From CAYTSW01 sp964440605 (GTDB lineage Bacteria > Planctomycetota > Phycisphaerae > Phycisphaerales > UBA1924), in the NCBI GenBank assembly GCA_964440605.1, contig CAYTSW010000031.1:1-24315 (forward strand): a stretch of DNA of 24,315 bases, given 5' to 3'. Position numbers and translations under genes: made by a program. The notes under the pieces were generated by a model. It saw only the letters and a list, made by a program, of their open reading frames with translations. It searched no databases and was not told where the DNA came from. This document shows positions 15,766-23,011 of the stretch, piece after piece (the stretch's first letter is position 1; every line of letters starts with the position of its first letter).

Positions 15766-15793
15766 TTGCACCACGCGCGGTCTCCCATAGACT
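15766..15793 (+). promoter_or_regulatory. Candidate promoter of the GH57-like gene
   Basis: TTGCAC (15766-15771) and TAGACT (15788-15793) are spaced by 16 bases, giving a leader of about 40 bases. GGAGGAAGGA (15825-15834) then lies seven bases before the ATG. The preceding GGTAAAGCGTT (15757-15767) also occurs upstream of glutamate dehydrogenase (11333-11343), which may be chance. Confidence 0.5.
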
Positions 15794-15841
15794 GGGCCCG
15801 ACGCCGAGCCCCAACCGGCTTGGCGGAGGAAGGACCCAGCC

Positions 15842-18800
15842 ATGCCCAACGCGATGTGTTCCACGATCGGCGCGAGCGTTCTGGTGCTCGCCGCGGCGGC
15901 CGCTACGCACGCCGAGAACGTCCACTACACCTATCTCTGGCACCTCGAGCAGCCCATCTACTGGCCCGACCAGCAGCGCTCCGGCTCCGCCGACCGCTAC
16001 GAGCGAGCCTGGCAGTCCATCGAGAACAAGAACGCCGGCTCGCCCTTCCCGCTAAACAACCTCAACGAGATCTTCGGGCTCGATGATCGCAAGAACGCCT
16101 ACCAGCAGCGGCCGACGAACACGATCAGCGACCTCTCGTGGACGCCCGAGGGCGGCGCGCAGATCTCGTTCTCCGGCGGGCTGATCGCCAACATCCAGTC
16201 GTTCGTCGAAGCGGGGTCGGCGGCGTCGTACCTCGGGTACGGCTCAAACTGGAACTCGTTCCTGTCCAGCGCGCGCACGTGGCCCACCGCCGGTCCGGGC
16301 GCGCAGCCGGCGCGGGCTGACGTCGTGGTCTTTCCGTTTCACCACCCGCTGCTCCCGCTGATCGACGCCAGCGCTGCGCGCAAGGAGCTCGAGCTCTACA
16401 AGCACGTGTACGAGTCGGTCTGGGGCCCCGGCGTCAGCCGCGGCATGTTCCCGCCGGAGATGGCCTTCTCGACGCGCCTCATCCCGATCCTCGACGACCT
16501 GGGGATCGAGTGGACGTTCGTGTCGGCGGAAAAGATCAGCCGCGCGTGCGCCGACTTCCCGGTGCAGCTCGGCACGGGCGGGGTGAACTGCGACCCGCCG
16601 AACCGCGCCGATCAGATCAACCCGGGCGGCAACGACTACCTGCGTGTGTCGATCAGCCGGGGCTGCTCGCCGGCGGAGGCGTACCCCTTCAGCCTGACGC
16701 CGCGGCGCGCGAAGTACGTGGACCCCGCAACCGGCGCGGAGTCGTCGGTCATAGTCGTGCCGTGCTCGCAGTCTCTGGGTTGGGAGGACGGGTACGCGCC
16801 GCTCGGACTCAGCCACTTCGACACGCTGAATCAGAACAACGACCCAAGCCGCCCGATGCTCGTCGTCCTCGCGCACGACGGCGACAACGCCTGGGGCGGC
16901 GGCTTTTCGTATTACCGTGAGGCGGTGCCCAACTTCGCGAATCAGGCCGTCGGCGCGGGGTACGTACCGACGGTCGTCGAGCGCTATCTGAAGGATCACC
17001 CGGTGCCGACGGAGGACTACGTGCACGTCGAGGACGGCGCGTGGGTGAACGCCGAGGGGTGCTTCGGGTCGCCTCAGCTCCTCAACTGGAACTGGCCGCC
17101 CGTCGATGCGCAGGGCAACGTCGACATCGAGAACGGCTGGGCGGAAGACATCCGCAACTGGGCGGTGATCACCGCGGCGCAGAACCACGTGGACACCGCC
17201 GAGCAGATCGCGACCGACGCGGGCCAACCCGTGCGCATCGATCACGTGCTCAACCCGCGCTCGACGACGCGCCCCGCCGAACGCGCGTGGCACTTCTTCC
17301 TGGGCGGGCTCAACTCGGGCTACATGTACTACGGCACGGCGAACGAGTTCGAGGTCAAGCCCACCATGGCCTCCAACGAGGCGCTCCAGCACACGCAGAC
17401 CGTCATCGGCGACGCCTCGAACGACGCGACCGGCCCGACCGTCTGGGTGCCGCAACGCTTCCCGTGGAACCCCGGCTCGCTGAACTTCGGCCCGCACCTG
17501 GGCTACCAGAGCTTCAACTCCAAAGGCGACTTCTACATCTGGACCTTCGTGCATGACGTGTCGGACGTGCAGAGCGTCACGCTGAAGTACCGGCTCGACG
17601 ACGACGGCATCAACCCGCTTTCATCCAACGCCAACGAGGTCTACGCCGACACGCCGGGCGAGGTCGGCGCGTGGCAGAATGAGGCGATGACGGGTCGAGC
17701 GTTCCCCGCCGGCAACGTCTACAACGATCCGAACATCGACTTCTTCGAGATGCCGCAGCAGATCGCGGATCAGTACTACTTCGAGGTCACCGGCGTGCGC
17801 GAAGCGCTGATTGACTACTACGTCGAAGCGATCGACAGCAAGGGCAACGTCACGCGCTCGCCCATCCAGCACGTCTACGTCGGCGACGGCGCGGGCGGCG
17901 GCACGCCGGGTGGCGGTGGCAGCGACGACGTCGTCACGGTGACGCCCGTGCCCGCGGTGGCGGGCGAGCCGGTGACGATCACGTACAACCCGTCGGGGCG
18001 CGTGCTCGACGGCGCGGCCCAGGTCTTCATCCATTCTGGAGTCAACGGGTGGACGGAGGTCCGCCCGCAGGAGGCGATGACCTTCGACGCCACCCTGCAA
18101 GTGTGGACGATCACCACGACACCCGGAGCCCTCGCGAGCGTGCTCAACTTCGTCTTCAACGACGGCGCGGGCACGTGGGACAACAACGGCGGCGCGGACT
18201 GGGCGGTTGCGCTCGAGGCAGGCGACGTAGGCGGCGGGGACCCGCCTCTGCAATGGCAGATGGACGGGCAGCTCGACCCCGAGGCGACGGTCGTCGCCAA
18301 CGCGCCGGGGCGCACGCTGCACGCGGGCGTCTCGGGCGACACGCTGTACGTCGCAACGCAGTCGCCGGCGGACCATGATGTCTTTGTGTACGTCGCGGGT
18401 GTTCCGGGTGCGCTGCAAGCCGCCAACTGGGGCAAGTCGGGCCAGATCGCGTCGTGGGACGCCTTTCTGGGCGCCGAATCGACGAACAGCTTCGCCGGGT
18501 GGTTCGACGGCGCGGCGGGCACCGGTCAGGTGGCGCGCGGGACGGTGCTGGAGGGCACGATCAATCTGCGCGCGATGCTCGGCCTCGGCCCGAGCGACGA
18601 TCTTCCCGAGAGCGTCTGGCTCGCCGGCGCCGCCTTCCAGACCGACGACGGCGGCGTGCTCCTCCCCGGCCTGCAAGCGCCCGCGACGCTTGACAACGAC
18701 GCCAACGTGCAAGCCGCGGAGTTCGTCGAAGTGATCATCTGCGATGTGCGCCCCGAAGGATGCAACGGGACCAATGACTGCCCCGCCGACTTCAATAACG

Positions 18801-18970
18801 ACGGTGTCGTCGACGGCGCCGACTTCGGGGCCTTCGGCGCGGCCTTCGGCTCGATATCGGGCAATCTGGAGTTTGACCCCGACGCCGACTTCAACGACGA
18901 CGGCCTGATCGACGGCGCCGACTTCGGAGCCTTCGGCGCGCAGTTCGGGCGCGACGACTGCCGGGGCTGA
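15842..18970 (+). CDS. Exported GH57-like glycoside hydrolase with starch-binding module and dockerin-like tail
   Basis: This is a 1042-residue multidomain protein. In order: a signal peptide (to about residue 24, THA-EN); a GH57-type barrel beginning with YLWHLEQPIYWPD (His34), with PFHHPLLPLID, FPPEMAFS (Glu206, candidate nucleophile) and LAHDGDNAWGGG (Asp346/Asp348, candidate acid/base); and further barrel and helical regions to about 560. Then a beta-sandwich region and a Gly-rich linker near 683-696 lead to a CBM25/26-type starch-binding module (about 697-790) with VFNDGAGTWDNNGGADW. A second beta-sandwich (about 795-975) opens with MDGQLDPEA, and a two-loop dockerin-like tail closes the protein (18779-18967). 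GH57 enzymes act on alpha-glucans, so the protein probably degrades or remodels starch or glycogen outside the cell. Exact specificity (amylase, branching, amylopullulanase) cannot be assigned. Confidence 0.82.
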   Translation: MPNAMCSTIGASVLVLAAAAATHAENVHYTYLWHLEQPIYWPDQQRSGSADRYERAWQSIENKNAGSPFPLNNLNEIFGLDDRKNAYQQRPTNTISDLSWTPEGGAQISFSGGLIANIQSFVEAGSAASYLGYGSNWNSFLSSARTWPTAGPGAQPARADVVVFPFHHPLLPLIDASAARKELELYKHVYESVWGPGVSRGMFPPEMAFSTRLIPILDDLGIEWTFVSAEKISRACADFPVQLGTGGVNCDPPNRADQINPGGNDYLRVSISRGCSPAEAYPFSLTPRRAKYVDPATGAESSVIVVPCSQSLGWEDGYAPLGLSHFDTLNQNNDPSRPMLVVLAHDGDNAWGGGFSYYREAVPNFANQAVGAGYVPTVVERYLKDHPVPTEDYVHVEDGAWVNAEGCFGSPQLLNWNWPPVDAQGNVDIENGWAEDIRNWAVITAAQNHVDTAEQIATDAGQPVRIDHVLNPRSTTRPAERAWHFFLGGLNSGYMYYGTANEFEVKPTMASNEALQHTQTVIGDASNDATGPTVWVPQRFPWNPGSLNFGPHLGYQSFNSKGDFYIWTFVHDVSDVQSVTLKYRLDDDGINPLSSNANEVYADTPGEVGAWQNEAMTGRAFPAGNVYNDPNIDFFEMPQQIADQYYFEVTGVREALIDYYVEAIDSKGNVTRSPIQHVYVGDGAGGGTPGGGGSDDVVTVTPVPAVAGEPVTITYNPSGRVLDGAAQVFIHSGVNGWTEVRPQEAMTFDATLQVWTITTTPGALASVLNFVFNDGAGTWDNNGGADWAVALEAGDVGGGDPPLQWQMDGQLDPEATVVANAPGRTLHAGVSGDTLYVATQSPADHDVFVYVAGVPGALQAANWGKSGQIASWDAFLGAESTNSFAGWFDGAAGTGQVARGTVLEGTINLRAMLGLGPSDDLPESVWLAGAAFQTDDGGVLLPGLQAPATLDNDANVQAAEFVEVIICDVRPEGCNGTNDCPADFNNDGVVDGADFGAFGAAFGSISGNLEFDPDADFNDDGLIDGADFGAFGAQFGRDDCRG

Positions 18971-18971
18971 G

Positions 18972-18991
18972 GGCCCTGTCCGCACGGGGCC
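18972..18991 (+). terminator. Hairpin directly after the GH57-like gene
   Basis: GGCCCTGT (18972-18979) and ACGGGGCC (18984-18991) pair over eight positions with one G-U pair and a four-base loop. The stem begins two bases after the stop codon. No T-tract follows. Confidence 0.4.
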
Positions 18992-19040
18992 GGGAGCGGG
19001 GGCTGGAAGGAGCGCAGGACGGACAGTCCGATCATTTTCC

Positions 19041-19075
19041 TAAAATCCTGCGGGTGTGCGGACTTTCCCGCAGGA
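19041..19075. other. AT-flanked perfect 9-bp stem-loop in the gap before the protease gene
   Basis: TCCTGCGGG (19046-19054) pairs perfectly with CCCGCAGGA (19067-19075) around a 12-base loop. On the left is TTTTCCTAAAA, unusually AT-rich for this DNA. Read on the minus strand, the stem is followed by ATTTTAGGAAAAT, as in an intrinsic terminator, yet no minus-strand gene exists nearby. Read on the plus strand, TAAAAT (19041-19046) could be a -10 whose transcript begins with the stem-loop. Confidence 0.45.
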
Positions 19076-19142
19076 GTTACCCATCTTCCGGCTGACAAGG
19101 CCGCGCCGCGTTCGCGTCGCTGGCTTTGTGCAACACCTGATG

Positions 19143-19148
19143 TATATT
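19143..19148 (+). promoter_or_regulatory. Candidate -10 (TATATT) for the S8 protease gene
   Basis: TATATT matches five of six -10 consensus bases and stands out in very GC-rich sequence. It is preceded by TG. No strong -35 is visible at the right distance. It would give a leader of about 100 bases before ATG 19254. Confidence 0.35.
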
Positions 19149-19253
19149 CGACGCATCGGGACCCATTGATTCCCCGGGCCGGCGGTGTGCGCGCCAGAGG
19201 GGCGTTGGGCGCGGCTGGCCGACAGTGATCAGCAGCCACAGATCGGACTCACC

Positions 19254-21275
19254 ATGATGCGTTCCACCGCCGCGACGCTTGCCGTGCTGGCTATCGCCGG
19301 CTCCGCGCTCGCCGCCCCCTCCTACTTTTACGCCGATGGTCGGAAGGTCCAGATCACCCCCGACCCGCAGACTCGTGGCGCGGTCGTGCGGGGCGAGGTG
19401 CTTGACGCGAACGCGGATCGGATGACGCTGACGCCCGAGCTCGTTGTCGAGCTCAAGGCGGGCCAAAGCGCGCAGGAACTCGCCGCGGCTCAGGACCTCG
19501 ACTTCGTGCGCACGTTCAGCATCGGAGATCGCACGTTCGCGACGCTCCGCGCGGCGGACGGCGTCGCCGCGGTTGAGAGAGCCAACGCCCTGCACGAGAA
19601 CAAGATCGTCGTCACCGCGCAGCCGGTGATCGAGCGGCGGATGGCCAAGCGAGGCTTCTCGCTGCCCTCCGACCCCGCGTTCTCCTCGCAGTGGCACCTG
19701 CGGAACGTCGGTCAGTTCGGGGGCGTCGCGGGCGAAGACGCGAATCTCGAACCCGCCTGGGCGTTCGGGTCCACGGGCAACGGCGTGCAGATCGCCATCG
19801 TCGATGACGGCCTTGAGACCGCGCACCCCGACTTTGCGAGCAAGTATGACGCCGCCGGCTCGTTCGACTTCAACGACAACGACCCGGACCCGAACCCCGA
19901 GAGCAGCTTCGACCGTCACGGGACCGCGGTCGCGGGCGTCGCGGTCGCTGAGCGGAACAACGCTGCTGCCGTCGGGGCCGCGTACAACGCGACCGTCTCG
20001 GGCATCCGACTCATCGCCGGCGCGTTCTCGGATCTCGACGAGGGGGAAGCCCTCGACTTCGCGCTCGACCGGAACGACATCTACAACCACTCCTGGGGTC
20101 CCTTCGACGACGGGCAGCGCCTCGAAGGCCCGGGCCTCCTGGCGTCGGCTGCTCTCGACAGCGCTCGCGTCAACGGACGCGACGGCAAGGGGGCGATCAT
20201 CGTCTGGGCTGGCGGCAACGGCGGCGGCTTCTCCAACGACAACGTCAACTACGACGGCTACGCCAACCGGCCCGACACCATCGCCGTCGGCGCCTCCAAC
20301 AACCTCGGCCTGCGCTCCTCCTACTCCGAGCCCGGCGCCTGCCTCGTCGTCAACGCGCCCTCCGACGGCGGCACCGCGGGCATCACCACCTCCGATCTCC
20401 TCGGAACGAACGGGTACTCATCCTCGGACTCCACGAACACCTTTGGTGGCACGTCCAGCTCCTCCCCGCTCGCGGCGGGCGTCTGCGCCCTCATCCTCGA
20501 GGCCAATCCCGACGTGACCTACCGCGACGTTCAGGCCATCCTGATCGATTCCGCCGAACGCAACGATCCCGGCAACGCCGACTGGGCGCAGAACGCCTCG
20601 GGCCGCTGGGTGAACCACAACTACGGCTTCGGCCGCATCGACGCCGATGCCGCCGTCCAGCTCGCGCTGGAGTGGGACCTGCTCGCCCCCGAGATCGTCG
20701 AGACGTACGACGCGGGCATCGCGTCGCCCATCGACATCCCCGACCAGCCCAACACCCTCTCCATCGACATCGAGGTCGGGGGCTCCGAGATCGAGACCAT
20801 CGAGTGGGTCGAACTGACCGTCGACATCACGCACCCCTATCGCGGCGACGTCGAGATCGCCCTCGCGAGCCCCGACGGCGTCAACAGCATCCTCGCCGAG
20901 GAGCGCAGCGACTTTGGCGATGACATCCAGTGGACCTTCACCTCGGTCCGTCACTGGGGCGATACGCCGAACGGCACGTGGACGCTCTCGCTCAGCGACG
21001 GCTTCGCGGGCGTCGACTTCGGCGCCATCAACAGCGCCACGCTCACCATCCGTGGCAGCGGGCCGGAGGAACTCATCAACATCTGCGCGTTCGACTTCGA
21101 CAACTCCGGAGCCGTCGACGGCGCGGACTTCGGCATCTTCGGTGCAGCGTTCGGCTCATCGAGCGATGATCCCAACTACCTGCCCGCCGCCGACGCCAAC
21201 GGTGACGGTGTGATCGACGGCGCCGACTTCGGCGCGTTCGGGGCCGAGTTCGGCCGGGCCGACTGCTTGGAGTAA
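19254..21275 (+). CDS. Kexin/furin-like S8 serine protease with P domain and dockerin-like tail
   Basis: This 673-residue exported protein has a signal peptide ending near ALA-AP (about residue 20) and a propeptide ending in ERRMAKR, with Lys132-Arg133 as the likely self-cleavage site. The catalytic domain has IVDDGLETAHPDF (Asp184), DRHGTAVAG (His222), the oxyanion Asn322 in WAGGNGGG, and GGTSSSSPLAAGVCAL (Ser401). The DDG form of the Asp motif, VGAAYNATVSGIRLIAG and the LEANPDVTYRDVQ helix match the kexin/furin branch (S8B). A P/Homo B beta-sandwich follows (about 494-601), as in proprotein convertases. The end is a two-loop dockerin-like module (21084-21272). ATG 19257 is an equally possible start; the Shine-Dalgarno sequence is weak. 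Likely an extracellular endoprotease with basic-residue preference; that preference is inferred from the family and propeptide site. Confidence 0.92.
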   Translation: MMRSTAATLAVLAIAGSALAAPSYFYADGRKVQITPDPQTRGAVVRGEVLDANADRMTLTPELVVELKAGQSAQELAAAQDLDFVRTFSIGDRTFATLRAADGVAAVERANALHENKIVVTAQPVIERRMAKRGFSLPSDPAFSSQWHLRNVGQFGGVAGEDANLEPAWAFGSTGNGVQIAIVDDGLETAHPDFASKYDAAGSFDFNDNDPDPNPESSFDRHGTAVAGVAVAERNNAAAVGAAYNATVSGIRLIAGAFSDLDEGEALDFALDRNDIYNHSWGPFDDGQRLEGPGLLASAALDSARVNGRDGKGAIIVWAGGNGGGFSNDNVNYDGYANRPDTIAVGASNNLGLRSSYSEPGACLVVNAPSDGGTAGITTSDLLGTNGYSSSDSTNTFGGTSSSSPLAAGVCALILEANPDVTYRDVQAILIDSAERNDPGNADWAQNASGRWVNHNYGFGRIDADAAVQLALEWDLLAPEIVETYDAGIASPIDIPDQPNTLSIDIEVGGSEIETIEWVELTVDITHPYRGDVEIALASPDGVNSILAEERSDFGDDIQWTFTSVRHWGDTPNGTWTLSLSDGFAGVDFGAINSATLTIRGSGPEELINICAFDFDNSGAVDGADFGIFGAAFGSSSDDPNYLPAADANGDGVIDGADFGAFGAEFGRADCLE

Positions 21276-21283
21276 ACCACTTT

Positions 21284-21304
21284 GGCGAGGCCGGAGGCCT
21301 CGCC
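21284..21304 (+). other. Perfect 9-bp hairpin in the gap between protease and sugar dehydrogenase genes
   Basis: GGCGAGGCC (21284-21292) and GGCCTCGCC (21296-21304) pair perfectly around GGA. The structure fills most of the 47-base gap and ends five bases before the Shine-Dalgarno sequence of the next gene (21309-21320). It could be a weak terminator, a processing or stability element in a joint mRNA, or a modulator of translation. It lacks a T-tract. Confidence 0.55.
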
Positions 21305-21322
21305 GACCGGAGGAGAAGGATC

Positions 21323-22942
21323 GTGTCAGACTTGTCATACCGTCGTCGCTATCGGTCTACGTCCGTCGCGATCGCCCTTACCGCGATCGCCTCGGGCACA
21401 GCCCTCGCAGGAACGCAGCTCAACGTGCTCCCCGACCCGCCCGTCGGCGTCGTCACGGTCCGGCTCACCCCCATCGTCACCGGGCTGGGCGAGCCGCTCC
21501 CCGCGCTCAACAGCACCGGCGCCGACGGTTTTTCCTTCCCGACCGATGCCTGGGCGCTCGACGACGGACGCCTGCTGATCATGACCCTCAAAGGCACGAT
21601 CTTCCTGCGTCGGGCCGACGGCATGCTCGTCGAGTTCCACGACTTCATCGATCCCGCGATCAGCAAGATCCAGCCCCGCAACTTCGGGCCCGTCACCATC
21701 GCCGCCCACCCCGACTTCCTGACCAACGGCATCTTCCATACCGTCGAGACCGAGCGCGAGAACACCGCGCCCGCCGACTTCGGTTTCGCGGGCACGCATC
21801 AGGATGTGCTTTATGAGTACGTCATGGCCGACCCCGCCGCGGACCGGCTCGCCGACACCACGTTCACCAAGCGCGAGCTCATGCGCATCGACCAGCCGCG
21901 CCCCGACCACAACCTCAACGACATCGACTTCTTCGCCGACGGCACGATGGCTCTGGCCATCGGCGATGGGGGCAACCTCTCCAGCCCGGGCAACGGCTTC
22001 ACCCAGGTGCGCGCGCAGAACCTTGGACTCATCCAAGGCAAAGTCATCCGCATCGACCCGCTCGGCGCAAACAGCGCGAACGTGCAGTACGGGATCCCAG
22101 CCGACAACCCCTTCGTCGGCACGCCCGGCGCGCTGCCCGAGATCTACTCGTACGGCCATCGCAACCCCTTCCGACTCACGATCGACGCCCTCGCACAGGA
22201 TGTCTGGGTCGGCGAGGTCGGGCAGCGGACCGTCGAAGAACTCAATCGCGTCCTCCCGGGCGCGAACCACGGCTGGCCGACCAAGGAAGGCTCTTTTCTC
22301 TTCGGTATCGCCGCGGGCGACGCCAACGGCGACACGGACATCGACAATCAGGATGTCGCCATCGATCCCGACGCCGATATGAACGGCACGGGCGACACCG
22401 CCGACGCCAACGGGTTCACCGACCCCGTCTTCGAGTACGACCACGGCACGGGGGATTCCGTCTCGGGCGGGTACGTCTACCGCGGCAGCGCCATCCCCGA
22501 GCTGGCCGGCATGTACCTCTTCGCCGACTTCGACCCCTCCGAGCCCGAGGGCCTCTTCTGGGGCGACCCGGCCTCCGGACCCGTCAGCGGCGCGACCGGC
22601 GACGTTTTCCGCTTCCAACTCGCCCCCGACAGCGCGCCGATCCCCGTCGGCACGGTCGCGGTCGTGCCGGATGCCGACGGTGAGCCGCTGCTGCTCTCCA
22701 CCGGCGGCGAAATCCTCCGGATGGAGCCCGTGGCACCGGAGAACACGTGCGCCTTCGACTTCAACAACGACGGCATCGTCGATGGCGCCGACTTCGGCGT
22801 CTTCGGAGCCGCCTTCGGTTCAATGGCGGGCGACGCCAGCTACCTTAAAGCCGCCGACAGCGACGGCAATGGCAGCGTCGACGGGGCGGACTTCGGCGCC
22901 TTCGGCGCCGACTTCGGACGCACGGACTGCCTCGACGGCTGA
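21323..22942 (+). CDS. PQQ-type glucose/sorbosone dehydrogenase-like protein with dockerin-like tail
   Basis: This 539-residue exported protein starts at a GTG after the strong sequence GGAGGAGAAGGA. The n-region SYRRRYRST precedes a signal helix ending near ALA-GT. The body is a GSDH six-bladed propeller with PDHNLNDIDFFADGTMALAIG (His196, possible catalytic base; quoted without its last Asp), GLIQGKVIRIDP, EIYSYGHRNPFRL (His279-Asn281), VWVGEVGQ, GANHGWPTKEG and SVSGGYVYRG. Soluble PQQ-dependent dehydrogenases of this fold oxidise aldoses such as glucose to lactones. An extra Ca-binding-like loop (DANGDTDIDNQD, residues 333-344) sits inside the propeller. The tail (22748-22939) carries two dockerin-like loops between cysteines. 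The cofactor and substrate need testing, since many GSDH homologues have unknown substrates. Confidence 0.88.
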   Translation: MSDLSYRRRYRSTSVAIALTAIASGTALAGTQLNVLPDPPVGVVTVRLTPIVTGLGEPLPALNSTGADGFSFPTDAWALDDGRLLIMTLKGTIFLRRADGMLVEFHDFIDPAISKIQPRNFGPVTIAAHPDFLTNGIFHTVETERENTAPADFGFAGTHQDVLYEYVMADPAADRLADTTFTKRELMRIDQPRPDHNLNDIDFFADGTMALAIGDGGNLSSPGNGFTQVRAQNLGLIQGKVIRIDPLGANSANVQYGIPADNPFVGTPGALPEIYSYGHRNPFRLTIDALAQDVWVGEVGQRTVEELNRVLPGANHGWPTKEGSFLFGIAAGDANGDTDIDNQDVAIDPDADMNGTGDTADANGFTDPVFEYDHGTGDSVSGGYVYRGSAIPELAGMYLFADFDPSEPEGLFWGDPASGPVSGATGDVFRFQLAPDSAPIPVGTVAVVPDADGEPLLLSTGGEILRMEPVAPENTCAFDFNNDGIVDGADFGVFGAAFGSMAGDASYLKAADSDGNGSVDGADFGAFGADFGRTDCLDG

Positions 22943-22956
22943 GCGGCTCTTGGCGA

Positions 22957-22962
22957 TAGAAT
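22957..22962 (+). promoter_or_regulatory. Candidate -10 (TAGAAT) for the EEP-family gene
   Basis: TAGAAT matches five of six -10 consensus bases and lies 49 bases before the ATG at 23012. No convincing -35 is seen. GGAG at about 23000 could be the Shine-Dalgarno sequence. Confidence 0.35.
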
Positions 22963-23011
22963 GCGGCCCCGCACATCCGCGCGGAGCCGCACCCGCATCG
23001 GAGTTCCACCC

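Noticed and set aside
21332..21358. Possible Tat signal (RRRYRS) in the PQQ dehydrogenase
   Set aside because: The motif does not fit S/T-R-R-x-F-L-K well, and related soluble dehydrogenases use the Sec route, so a Tat call is not supported.
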